Origin: Caulobacter segnis
GTDB lineage: Bacteria; Pseudomonadota; Alphaproteobacteria; Caulobacterales; Caulobacteraceae
DNA: 64,000 nt
Direction of reading: 5' to 3'
NCBI RefSeq assembly: GCF_029543125.1
Contig: NZ_JARQWW010000005.1
Coordinates: forward strand, 372,001-436,000
The notes under the pieces were generated by a model that saw only the letters and a list, made by a program, of their open reading frames with translations, ran no database searches and was not told the origin of the DNA. The position numbers were made by a program, and so were the translations under genes. Positions 51,952 to 60,014 of this stretch are shown one piece after another; position 1 is the first letter of the stretch; every line of letters starts with the position of its first letter.

Positions 51952-52770
51952 ATGCTGCCTGCTGATCGTCTCGCCGACCTCGACGCCTTTCTCATCGCGC
52001 TCAATCGCGCCTCCGGGGAAGCCATCCTGCCCATGTTCCGCGCCGACCACGGCCTCGAGGACAAGGGCAAGGCCGGCGCCTTCGATCCCGTTACCGAAGC
52101 CGACCGCGGTGCTGAGGCCGTGATCCGCAAGCTGATCGCCGAGCACTATCCTGAGCACGGCGTCATCGGCGAGGAGTATGGCGAGGACCGCCCGGACGCA
52201 GAATTCGTCTGGGTCCTCGACCCCATCGACGGCACCCGCGCCTTCATCTCCGGCCTGCCGCTGTGGACCACCCTCATCGCCTTGCGCTGGAACGGCGCGC
52301 CGGTGCTGGGGTCCGTCGGCCAACCCTATCTGGACGAGATCTTCATCGGCTCCGCCGCCGGTTCGCGCCTGGTGGCGCGCGGGGCAAGCCAGGCCTTGCG
52401 CGTCCGGGATTGTCCCGATTTGGCGCAGGCGACCATCTCCACCACCGATCCGCAGGCCTGCTTCGACAGCCCTGAACGGGCGGTCTGGAACGACGTGCGG
52501 GACGCGACCCGTCTGGCCCGCCTGGGCTGCGACGCCTATGCCTACGCCATGGTCGCCATGGGCAAGATGGACATGGTGATCGAGGCCGGGCTCAAGGCCT
52601 GGGACGTAGAGGCCGCCATCCCCCTGTTGGCCGGCGCCGGCGGCGCCGTCACCGACTGGCGCGGCGACGAGATCGGCAAGAACGGCGGCCAGATGCTGCT
52701 GGTGGGCGACAAGGCCCTTCTGGAGCCGACCCTGGAGCTGCTGGCCCCCGCGGCGAAGGCCCAGCCCTAA
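51952..52770 (+). CDS. hisN: Histidinol-phosphatase (inositol monophosphatase fold)
   Basis: A 272-residue metal-dependent phosphatase. The metal site is in IGEEYGED and WVLDPIDGTRAFISGLPLWT, with AWDVEAAIPLLAGAGGAVTDW at the end. The GTRAFISG version marks the HisN branch, which dephosphorylates histidinol phosphate in histidine synthesis, rather than SuhB. It overlaps the stop of the convergent hydrolase by four bases. Confidence 0.88.
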   Translation: MLPADRLADLDAFLIALNRASGEAILPMFRADHGLEDKGKAGAFDPVTEADRGAEAVIRKLIAEHYPEHGVIGEEYGEDRPDAEFVWVLDPIDGTRAFISGLPLWTTLIALRWNGAPVLGSVGQPYLDEIFIGSAAGSRLVARGASQALRVRDCPDLAQATISTTDPQACFDSPERAVWNDVRDATRLARLGCDAYAYAMVAMGKMDMVIEAGLKAWDVEAAIPLLAGAGGAVTDWRGDEIGKNGGQMLLVGDKALLEPTLELLAPAAKAQP

Positions 52771-53714
52771 AGGCTCGCGACGACCGCGTCGAACTCCCGC
52801 CAGAAAACGGCGCGCTTGTCGTCCGTCTCCATCAGGATCTCGTGGTAGCTGCCGGGGACCTCAAGGAATTTCCCCTTGGGCAGACGGCCGGCCACCATCC
52901 TGGCGTCCGGGTTCCAGACCAGCTTCTCCTCACCGGCCGACAGGATGACGACCGGGATCGTCACCTTTTCCAGCCGCCCCGGCGCCCGCATCCAGGCGAA
53001 GGCCGACAGGGCGAAATCCACCCAGCCCCAGGTGACGCCGCCCAGGTCCAGGTCCGGATTGGCGGCGAGTTGCTTCATCCAGGTGTCGTAGCGGGCCTTG
53101 TCGTGGGTCAGGACCTGATCCTCGAACGCCGCCGCGCCGCCCCCGCCCTTGCCGGCGGCTTCGGACATGTAGACGCCGCCCCGTCCGATCAGCGTCTGGA
53201 CGGCGGCCATGGCGCGCGCGGTCCAGAACGGACGCCCGCCCAGCGGCAGACCCAGCATGGGCGCCGACAGCACGGCGGCGCTGAACCGCGGCTCTCCGCC
53301 CGTCAGGGCCAGCATGGTCAGGCACCCGCCCATGGAATGCGCCATGGCGATCCAGGGCTTGGGCAGGCGGCTTTCGAACTGCGCCAGCAGGGCCTGATAA
53401 TCTGCCATGAAGTCGGCGTGACCGGCGGCATGGCCCTTAAGCCGATCCGGCAGCAGACGGTGCGACAGCCCCTGCCCGCGCCAGTCGTGGGCCAGGACGG
53501 TGAAACCGCGCCCGGTCAGGTCGCGGATGACCTCGTAGTATTTTTCGATCGGTTCGGTGCGGCCGCCGCTGAGGACCACCGAACCCTTCGGCGAACCGGT
53601 CGCCGGAAACAGAGCGGCGCGAAGGGTCGCCCCCTTCGCGCCGGTGAACCATTCGGCCTGTCCGCCCCTTGGGACGGGCGCCTCGGCGATGTCGAGCAGA
53701 GGCGCCGGCCGCAT
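52767..53714 (-). CDS. Alpha/beta hydrolase, lysophospholipase-like
   Basis: A 315-residue serine hydrolase. The nucleophile elbow is AMAHSMGGCLT, the oxyanion region is VVLSGGRTEPIEKYYEVI, and VLAHDWRGQGLSHRLL is typical of the PldB/monoacylglycerol lipase type. A late histidine in VPGSYHEILMETDDKRA completes the triad. ATG 53714 (TTG 53717 also possible) lies just after the SCP2 gene stop, so the two are one transcript. Confidence 0.88.
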   Translation of the reverse strand: MRPAPLLDIAEAPVPRGGQAEWFTGAKGATLRAALFPATGSPKGSVVLSGGRTEPIEKYYEVIRDLTGRGFTVLAHDWRGQGLSHRLLPDRLKGHAAGHADFMADYQALLAQFESRLPKPWIAMAHSMGGCLTMLALTGGEPRFSAAVLSAPMLGLPLGGRPFWTARAMAAVQTLIGRGGVYMSEAAGKGGGGAAAFEDQVLTHDKARYDTWMKQLAANPDLDLGGVTWGWVDFALSAFAWMRAPGRLEKVTIPVVILSAGEEKLVWNPDARMVAGRLPKGKFLEVPGSYHEILMETDDKRAVFWREFDAVVASL

Positions 53715-53722
53715 CAAGGCGA

Positions 53723-54028
53723 TCAGGCCTTGCTGAACAGAGCCTGCAGCTTCGGCTGCAGCGACATGGCCAGACCCATGTCCGACAGCTTCAGGCGGCC
53801 GCTCATGAACGCCATGGTGGCGTCAAGCTGGCCTTGGCTCATGGCGATCAGGTCGGCCAGGCTGAGGGTCATGGTCAGATCGGCCGGCTTGTCTTCGTTG
53901 GTGACTTCGCCGCCGTCGATGTGGATGAAGCCATCGCCCTTCAGATCGAACTTCAGGCTCTTGCCCAGACCCGAGTCATCGCCCACGGCGCCTTTGATCT
54001 TGTCGGTGACTTCCTGCAGCGTGGCCAT
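53723..54028 (-). CDS. SCP2 sterol-binding domain protein
   Basis: A 101-residue protein that is a single SCP2 lipid-binding domain (LKFDLKGDGFIHIDGGEV, DLTMTLSLADLIAMSQGQL, AFMSGRLKLSDMGLAMSL). Such small proteins bind acyl chains or sterol-like lipids in the cytosol. It lies just ahead of the hydrolase on the same strand, suggesting a lipid-handling pair. Confidence 0.88.
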   Translation of the reverse strand: MATLQEVTDKIKGAVGDDSGLGKSLKFDLKGDGFIHIDGGEVTNEDKPADLTMTLSLADLIAMSQGQLDATMAFMSGRLKLSDMGLAMSLQPKLQALFSKA

Positions 54029-54109
54029 GCGGCGCGCTCCCTCTAGTTGAAATTGGCGGCCACCTTGGCCGGTGATCGACGACAAGTAAACAACGCTTAG
54101 ACGTTGACG

Positions 54110-55003
54110 CTACGACGGTTTGACGAATTTCAGCGTCATCCGGTCGCTTTCGCCGATGGTGTCGTACTTGCTGTGGTCGAAGTCCGCTTTCGCCGGCTCT
54201 CCGCGCGGGGCCGACAGCCGCGTGGGCGGCAGGGTCCAGACGCCGAACGGATGATCGCGGGTGTCCTTGGGGTTGGCGTTGATCTCGCTGGCCTCGGCCA
54301 GGGTGAACCCCGCCTCCTTGGCCAGTTGGGTCACATAGGCCTGCTGGACATAGCCGTTGGCGGCCAGGGCCTCCTGCACGCCGCCGGGATCGGCGCGATG
54401 TTCCTCGACCCCCAGCACGCCGCCAGGCTTCAGCGCGGCGAAGGCGTCGCGGAACGCCTTCTCGGCCACGCCCGCCGCCATCCAGTTGTGGATGTTGCGC
54501 AGGAACAGCACCAGGTCGGCGCTGGCCGCGGGCGCCACCGGTCCGCTGGTGGGGCCGAAGGCGGTGACCTCCACCTTCCCGTACACGCGCGGCCGCGCCG
54601 CCAGCTTGTTGCGAAAGGCCTGGACGATCTCGCCGGCCGTCGGGTCGTTGGGATTGTCAGTCTGCAGATGGGCGGCGTAGAGCCGCCCGCCCGTGCTGTT
54701 CAGGTAGGGGGCCAGGATGTCGGTGTACCAACCGGCCCCCGGCCAGAATTCGACGACCGTGATCCCCGGGCGCAGGCCCCAGAACTCCAGGCTCTGGCGC
54801 GGGTGACGCCAAGGATCACGCGCCTTGTCGGATTGCGGGCGCCAGTCGCCGGCGATGGCGGCGTCCAAGGCGTCGGACGCCTTGGGTTTGGCCGGCGCTG
54901 AAGCGACCGGCTTTTCCTCATCCTTCTTGCCGCAGCCGGCGAGAATGAACCCCGCCGCCCCGCGCAGAAGACCCCGCCGCGACCAGTCGCCCATCACGGC
55001 CAT
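54110..55003 (-). CDS. Exported methyltransferase-fold lipoprotein (second of a tandem pair)
   Basis: A 297-residue COG4798-like class I methyltransferase. The N-terminus has a twin-arginine motif (WSRRGLLRGAAGFILAGC) ending in a lipobox, so it is probably sent out folded and lipid-anchored. The fold is visible as VVEFWPGAGWYTDILAPYL (motif I), DLVLFLRNIHNWMA and FAALKPGGVLGVEEHRAD. It ends in the same DHPFGVWTLPPTR...YDTIGESDRMTL block as its neighbour. Its ATG overlaps the neighbour's stop (TGATG). Activity outside the cytosol would need a source of SAM, so the role is open. Confidence 0.8.
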   Translation of the reverse strand: MAVMGDWSRRGLLRGAAGFILAGCGKKDEEKPVASAPAKPKASDALDAAIAGDWRPQSDKARDPWRHPRQSLEFWGLRPGITVVEFWPGAGWYTDILAPYLNSTGGRLYAAHLQTDNPNDPTAGEIVQAFRNKLAARPRVYGKVEVTAFGPTSGPVAPAASADLVLFLRNIHNWMAAGVAEKAFRDAFAALKPGGVLGVEEHRADPGGVQEALAANGYVQQAYVTQLAKEAGFTLAEASEINANPKDTRDHPFGVWTLPPTRLSAPRGEPAKADFDHSKYDTIGESDRMTLKFVKPS

Positions 55004-55845
55004 CAGGCCGGCTTCTTGAAGCGCAGGGTCATGCGGTCGCTCTCGCCGATGGCGTCATACTTGGCGCGATCGAAGTCCGGCGCGGGTTGCTGGCCGGCAG
55101 CCGCGCTCTGGCGAGTCGGCGGCAGGGTCCAGACGCCGAAGGGGTGATCCTTGGTGTCCTTGGGGTTGGCGTTGATCTCGGACGAGGCGTCCAGCTTGAA
55201 GCCCGCCTTTTCGGCCAGGGCCACCACGGTGGCGGTGGACAGATAACCGTTTGTGCCGCCGCCGGCCTGCGGCTTCGGGTCGGCGCGGTGATCCTCCACG
55301 GCCAGGACGCCGCCCGGCTTCAGCACGGCGAAGAAGTCGGCGAAAATCTTGTCGGCGCTGCCGGCGGCGGTCCAGTTGTGGACGTTGCGGGCGGTCAGCA
55401 CCAGGTCGGCCGAGTTCGGCGCGCCCAGCGGCTTGGCCACGGGGCCGAAGTTCACAAAGTGGATCGAACCCCACTTGGCCTGATCCGAATACTTCGCCTC
55501 GAAGTCGGCGCGGGCCTTGCGGGCGTTTTCAGAAACCTTCGGGTTGTCCAAATCAGTCACGCCGGCGACGTAATGGCCGCCGGTGGCCTTGGCGTAGGGC
55601 GCCAGAATCTCCAGCCAGTAGCCGCCGCCCGGCGACACCTCGATCACCGTCTGGTTCGGCTTCAGGCCCCAGAAGGCCAGACTTTCGGCCGGGTGGCGAT
55701 GGACGTCGCGGGCCACGTTGTTGGCGGCGCGGTTCGGGCTGGCGACAGCGGCCTTCAGGGCGGCGTCGGCGGCGAAGGCGGACGGTGCCGCCATAAGGGC
55801 CGCGGCGGCGAAGCCGGCGGCGATGGCGAGACGTCGGGTAGTCAT
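55003..55845 (-). CDS. Exported methyltransferase-fold protein (first of a tandem pair)
   Basis: A 280-residue paralogue of the next gene. It begins with a classical signal peptide (LAIAAGFAAAALMAAPSAFA) instead of a lipobox. Motif I reads VIEVSPGGGYWLEILAPYA, then DLVLTARNVHNWTA and FAVLKPGGVLAVEDHRADPK. The C-terminal DHPFGVWTLPPTRQS and YDAIGESDRMTLRF are nearly the same as in the partner. ATG 55845 has GGAG upstream. The two genes arose by duplication and took different export routes. Confidence 0.8.
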   Translation of the reverse strand: MTTRRLAIAAGFAAAALMAAPSAFAADAALKAAVASPNRAANNVARDVHRHPAESLAFWGLKPNQTVIEVSPGGGYWLEILAPYAKATGGHYVAGVTDLDNPKVSENARKARADFEAKYSDQAKWGSIHFVNFGPVAKPLGAPNSADLVLTARNVHNWTAAGSADKIFADFFAVLKPGGVLAVEDHRADPKPQAGGGTNGYLSTATVVALAEKAGFKLDASSEINANPKDTKDHPFGVWTLPPTRQSAAAGQQPAPDFDRAKYDAIGESDRMTLRFKKPA

Positions 55846-55987
55846 GGTGGAGCTCCTGGCGTTTTCCTTGGGGCGGAGCCTTACGGGCCAAGCGTGACCG
55901 ATCAAGGGCCAATCTTGCGCATTCGCCCCTTGAAGCGTTTTCGCTCGCTCCTAACTCATACCCGAAGGCGCCGATGTCGGGCCTTCA

Positions 55988-56062
55988 CGGACTTGCAGGC
56001 GGGGCCGATCCGGGCCGCCGAGAAGTCCGACAAACCGCAACCTTGCTTATGCAAAGAAGGAT
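55988..56062 (+). ncRNA. ROSE-like RNA thermometer in the hsp20 leader
   Basis: The leader can form a large stem (CGGACTT at 55988-55994 with AAGTCCG at 56023-56029, enclosing GGCGG/CCGCC), then a short terminal hairpin in which CCTTGCT (56041-56047) pairs with the ribosome site AGAAGG (56055-56060). The pairing leaves one G bulged inside TTGCT, exactly the U(U/C)GCU anti-Shine-Dalgarno hallmark of ROSE elements. The ATG is 9 bases after the blocked ribosome site. ROSE elements melt on heating and switch on small heat shock genes. Confidence 0.65.
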
Positions 56063-56068
56063 GTGACC

Positions 56069-56530
56069 ATGCGTACGATCGACCTTTCCCCCCTGTACCG
56101 CTCTGTCGTCGGTTTCGACCGCCTGGCCGCGCTGCTTGACGCCGCCGCCACGAACGAAGCCGCCAGCGGCTACCCGCCCTACAACATCGAGCGCACCGAC
56201 GAGAACGCCTACCGCATCGAGATCGCGGTCGCCGGCTTCAAGTCGGAAGAGCTGAACATCGAGGTCAAGGAAAACCTCCTGACCGTCCAGGGCCGCAAGA
56301 CGGCCAATGACGAAGCCAAGCGCTATCTCCACCGCGGCCTGGCCGAGCGTAACTTCGACCGCAAGTTCCAGCTCGCCGACTATGTGGTGGTCACCGACGC
56401 CCAGCTTCGCGACGGCCTTCTGTCCATCTCGCTGAAGCGCGAACTGCCGGAGCAACTGAAGCCGCGCCGCATCGAAATCTCGACGGCCGCGACCGAAGCC
56501 CCGCTGATCGAAGGCGAAAAGGCCGCCTAA
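56069..56530 (+). CDS. Small heat shock protein Hsp20 (IbpA type)
   Basis: A 153-residue alpha-crystallin-domain chaperone. The N-terminal LSPLYRSVVGFDRLAALLDA and YPPYNIERTDENAYRIEIAV are typical of the class A proteobacterial IbpA group, and GLAERNFDRKFQLADYVVV and DGLLSISLKRELPE close the domain. It prevents aggregation of heat-denatured proteins. ATG 56069 has AAGAAGGA upstream, which is held in a ROSE-like hairpin. A terminator follows. Confidence 0.93.
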   Translation: MRTIDLSPLYRSVVGFDRLAALLDAAATNEAASGYPPYNIERTDENAYRIEIAVAGFKSEELNIEVKENLLTVQGRKTANDEAKRYLHRGLAERNFDRKFQLADYVVVTDAQLRDGLLSISLKRELPEQLKPRRIEISTAATEAPLIEGEKAA

Positions 56531-56579
56531 GCGGCCTCACACACAAGCCAGGCGTCCCCCGGCCTGGCTGACAACGGGA

Positions 56580-56606
56580 AGGCGGCGCAGCGATGCGCCG
56601 CCTTTT
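56580..56606 (+). terminator. Intrinsic terminator of hsp20
   Basis: AGGCGGCGCA and TGCGCCGCCT form a ten-pair stem around GCGA, followed by TTTTTC. It abuts the stop of the convergent pentapeptide gene at 56607. Confidence 0.9.
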
Positions 56607-57947
56607 TCATTCCGGAGGGGCTTCTTCCGCCGCCTCGATCAGGGGCGGGTCCTTGGGCGGCAGCGGGCCGAATTCATCGTGGGTAGGCTCGCCCTTGGGC
56701 GGCTCGAAACCCTGCACCTGGCGGAAGTCCACGTCCTTGATGCTGACTCCGTCCATGACCGCGGCGGTCAGGTCCGCCCCGCGCATGTCCGCGTCGTCGA
56801 GAACGGCCGCGGTCAGGTTGGCGGTCTGGGCGAAGACGTAGCGCAGCTTCGCGCCGGTCACGTCCGTCGGAATCTCGCGCCCGCCCAGGGGCAGCGGCCC
56901 CAGATAGGCCCCGCGCAGATCGGCTTTCGTCAGGTCGGCCCGCATCAGCTTCGCGCCACGCAGGTCCGCCCCGCGCAGGTTGGCGGCGCGCAGATCGGCC
57001 CCTTCCAGCTTCGCCCCCTGCAGATGCGCGCCGGACAGGTCCAGCCCGACCATCACCGCGCCCTTGGCGCTCATGGCCGTCAGGCGCGCACCTTTCAGGG
57101 CCGCGCCCAGAGGACGCAGGTCCTCGTTGTCCATCTTGGCGGCCGCGCCCTCCTTGCCGCCGGTCTTGCACCAGGCTTGGTTCGCCTTGGCCCGCTCCAA
57201 CAGCTCCGGCGCCTTGTCGACCGCCTCCTGGGTCGGCTCGCGCAGCACCTGCTCCATGCGGGCGCCCTGGGTACTGGCCTTCATCAGGTTCGCGCCCACC
57301 AGGACCGCGCCCGCGAAGTTGGCGTTGTCCAGATTGGCGCCGCTCATGTCGGCGTTCTCCATCAGGGCGCCGCTGAAATTGGCGTCCTTCAGGTTCGCCC
57401 CGATCAGCTTGGCCCCGACCAGCGAGCAGTCGGTGAAGTCGGCGGCGAAGGCCGAGACCCCGCTCAGCTCGGCGTCGTTCAGGATGGCGCCCGTGAAATT
57501 GGCCTGATCCACCTCGCCCGGCCGCTCTTCATGGCGGGAGATATCCAGACCGTTCTTGGCCCCCGGAATGGCGACCTTGCCTTCGCGGAAGTCGGCGCCG
57601 GTCAGGTCGGCCTGGGCCAGATTGGCGCCGCGCAGGCACACGCCGCGCAGGTCGGCCTTGACCATCACCGCCTGGCGCAGGTCGGCCATGCGCAGGTCGC
57701 AGCCAAACAGATCGGCCCGCTCCAGCTTGGTGCGGATCAGTCGGCAGCCTTCCAGCACCGAGGCTGAAAGGTCCGCTTCCGACAGGTTGCGGCCCGAAAG
57801 ATTGAGCCCGCCCAGATGGACGAAACGCAGCGATGCGCGCCGCCCGCCGGGCTTGCGCTGCAGATACCGCTCGTGGGAGCCGACGATGAGGTCGAGCTCC
57901 GCCTGGGTCAGCCGACGGCGGCCGGCGAGTTTCGCTTGGGCGGACAA
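56607..57947 (-). CDS. Pentapeptide-repeat protein (second of a tandem pair)
   Basis: A 446-residue protein made mostly of A(D/N)LxG-type pentapeptides, for example ADLFGCDLRMADLRQAVMVK and ANLRGADLRGAKLMRADLTK, which fold as a right-handed quadrilateral beta helix. The N-terminus RRRLTQAELDLIVGSHERYL is a separate helical cap. In the middle the repeats are broken by about 45 residues containing NQAWCKTGGKEG. The neighbour has the same design. The start is TTG 57947. Function unknown. Confidence 0.85.
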   Translation of the reverse strand: MSAQAKLAGRRRLTQAELDLIVGSHERYLQRKPGGRRASLRFVHLGGLNLSGRNLSEADLSASVLEGCRLIRTKLERADLFGCDLRMADLRQAVMVKADLRGVCLRGANLAQADLTGADFREGKVAIPGAKNGLDISRHEERPGEVDQANFTGAILNDAELSGVSAFAADFTDCSLVGAKLIGANLKDANFSGALMENADMSGANLDNANFAGAVLVGANLMKASTQGARMEQVLREPTQEAVDKAPELLERAKANQAWCKTGGKEGAAAKMDNEDLRPLGAALKGARLTAMSAKGAVMVGLDLSGAHLQGAKLEGADLRAANLRGADLRGAKLMRADLTKADLRGAYLGPLPLGGREIPTDVTGAKLRYVFAQTANLTAAVLDDADMRGADLTAAVMDGVSIKDVDFRQVQGFEPPKGEPTHDEFGPLPPKDPPLIEAAEEAPPE

Positions 57948-58038
57948 GGCTAGGGATCCAGCTCAATAAGGTAAGCGTCGCTACTAAAAGCGAGAAAGCC
58001 CAACTGAACCGTTAAAGCCCAAGGCTGTCGGAACCTCG

Positions 58039-59307
58039 TTAGATCAGGCCTTCCAGCCCACGCGCGCCGGTCCGGACCACTTCGGTCAGGTCGATGTCCT
58101 TGACCATGGCGTTGGTGAAGTTGGCGCGGGAGATGTCGGCACCGCGCAGGATCGCCTGACGCAGGTCCGCCCGCGCCAGGTCGGCGTTCTTGAGCACCGC
58201 TTCCGAAAGGTCCGACGGCAGCACCCGATCCTTGCCGATCAGCAGCGGACCCAACTGGGCGTCGCGCAGATCGGTTTCCGACAGCTTGGCGCCGTTGAGC
58301 TTGGCCCCGCGAAGGTCCGCGCGGCGCAGGTTGCAGGCCCGCAGGTCGGCCCCTTGAAGCTGCGCCCCCTGAAGCTGAACGCCCTCCATGTCGAGGCCGT
58401 AAAACACCGCCCCCTTGGCGCTCATGGCCGTCAGGTTGAATCCCTTGATCGAGCCCAGGCTGCGCAGATCGGCCTTGTCGAACAGCGACGGCTTGCCCTC
58501 CGCCCCGCCGGTCTCGCACCATTTGGCGTGGTCGCGGACCATCTGCGGATAGGGCGAGCTGTGGTCGTCCTTGATCTCCTTCGGGTCGGTGAGGACCCCC
58601 TGCATGTTCGCGTCGATCGTGTTCCAGGCGAAGGTCTTGGCCCCCACCATGATCGCATCGCGCAAGTCGGCCCCGCGCAGGTCCGCCCCCGACAGGTCGG
58701 CGCCAGCCAGATTGCAGCCGCTCAGCGACGCCTGCTTCAGGTTGGCGCGGACCAGCTTGGCGTCTTTCAGCACCGCGTCGGTGAAGTCGGCCCGAATGGC
58801 CATGATGCCGGACAGGCGTGACCGCTCCAGGTTCGCGCCCACCAGATTGGTGCTCTGCGCCTGGGTCGACAGGCCGCCCCGCTGGGTGTGCTCCATGACG
58901 CGATAGCCTTCCTTGCGGTCGGCGGCGGCGATGGCCCCCTCGCGCAGGTCGGCCTCGAACATGTCGGCCCCGGTCAGGTTGGCGCCGCGCAGGCACGCCC
59001 CGCGCATGTCGGCGCGCCGCAGCGACGCCTCGACAAGATCGACTTCCGTCATATCCGCGCCGAACAGCACGGCGTTGTCCAGCCGCGCCCCCGCCATGCG
59101 GGTCTGGTGCATGACCGCGCCCGAGAAGTCGGCGTCGCACAGGTTGCGGCCGCGAAGGTCCAGGCCGGACAGATCGGTGAAGCTGAACACGGCGCGCGCG
59201 CCGCCCATCCGAGCCGACCACAGGCGGTCGTGCTTGGCGCAGATCAGGTCGACTTCCTGCTGTGTCAGACGTCGATGCGTGACGCCTGGCGCCGACGAAG
59301 CGGCCAT
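58039..59307 (-). CDS. Pentapeptide-repeat protein (first of a tandem pair)
   Basis: A 422-residue paralogue with the same plan: helical cap (HRRLTQQEVDLICAKHDRLW), long pentapeptide solenoid (ADMRGACLRGANLTGADMFE, ADLSGADLRGADLRDAIMVG), and a central break holding HAKWCETGGAEG, then more repeats starting LTAMSAKGAVFYGLDMEGV. ATG 59307 has GGAG upstream. It follows the deaminase gene by 74 bases on the same strand. Cytoplasmic location is likely as no signal is seen. Confidence 0.85.
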   Translation of the reverse strand: MAASSAPGVTHRRLTQQEVDLICAKHDRLWSARMGGARAVFSFTDLSGLDLRGRNLCDADFSGAVMHQTRMAGARLDNAVLFGADMTEVDLVEASLRRADMRGACLRGANLTGADMFEADLREGAIAAADRKEGYRVMEHTQRGGLSTQAQSTNLVGANLERSRLSGIMAIRADFTDAVLKDAKLVRANLKQASLSGCNLAGADLSGADLRGADLRDAIMVGAKTFAWNTIDANMQGVLTDPKEIKDDHSSPYPQMVRDHAKWCETGGAEGKPSLFDKADLRSLGSIKGFNLTAMSAKGAVFYGLDMEGVQLQGAQLQGADLRACNLRRADLRGAKLNGAKLSETDLRDAQLGPLLIGKDRVLPSDLSEAVLKNADLARADLRQAILRGADISRANFTNAMVKDIDLTEVVRTGARGLEGLI

Positions 59308-59381
59308 GGATGCTCCAGCCCCCGGATATTCAGGCTGAACAGTTTCCCCGGAAGCGATTAACGCAAGCTTTCCAAAGGGTT

Positions 59382-60005
59382 CTAGAGCAGTCCCGCAGCG
59401 TGCAGTCGCGACGCCGTCTCGCCGCCCGCGGGCGTCCATAGACGCGTGTGCCCGAGGTCGGCGTAGCGCGCCAGGGCCGCGTCCAGCCCCTCCCCCTGCG
59501 ACAATTCGAATTCGGCCTCGTAGCCCTCCGGCCCCGCCGCCGCCTCGACCAGCGGGCGGCCGGTCTTCAGCTTGTGAACGAAGCCGGCGCACAGGACGAA
59601 AGCTTCGTCCGCCAACAGCCCCGTCTCCACCTGCAGGCCGGCGGCGCGAAGGCGATGCGTCCCCTGGCCGGACGCGAAGGGTGACGGGTCTTCGCAGGCG
59701 ATGACCACCCGCTTCACCCCGGCCGAAACCAGGTGCTGCGAGCAGGACGGCGCGCCGCTGGTCCGCGCGCCGCAGGGCTCCAGGGTCACATAGGCCGTGA
59801 CACCCGGCGCGTGGCCGCCCAAGGCCGCCACCGCCTGCTCCTCCGCATGGGGACGGCCGCCGACGCCGGTGGCGGCTTCGGCCAGCACCGTCTCGCCGTC
59901 GGTGATCACGCAGCCGACCACCGGATTGGGCCAAGTCTTGCCCAGGTTCGTCCGGGCGACCGCGATCGCCCGGCGCATGTGCTGGATGTCGATCTCGCTC
60001 GACAT
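59382..60005 (-). CDS. RibD-like deaminase without reductase domain
   Basis: A 207-residue protein with the zinc deaminase fold of RibD: GKTWPNPVVGCVITDGE, the ligand motif RPHAEEQAVAALGG, and TLEPCGARTSGAPSCSQHLV with the two cysteines. Bifunctional RibD is about 360 residues with a C-terminal reductase; here only about 60 unrelated residues follow the deaminase (ADLGHTRLWTPAGGETASRL). It may be a stand-alone deaminase for riboflavin or another pyrimidine. It starts nine bases after gpmA, so both share a transcript. Confidence 0.75.
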   Translation of the reverse strand: MSSEIDIQHMRRAIAVARTNLGKTWPNPVVGCVITDGETVLAEAATGVGGRPHAEEQAVAALGGHAPGVTAYVTLEPCGARTSGAPSCSQHLVSAGVKRVVIACEDPSPFASGQGTHRLRAAGLQVETGLLADEAFVLCAGFVHKLKTGRPLVEAAAGPEGYEAEFELSQGEGLDAALARYADLGHTRLWTPAGGETASRLHAAGLL

Positions 60006-60014
60006 CCCCGCCCC

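Noticed and set aside
55921..55960. Sigma-32 promoter CTTGAA...CCTAACT before hsp20
   Set aside because: CTTGAA is present but the -10 part is a poor match and the spacing is uncertain, so it is not listed as a feature.
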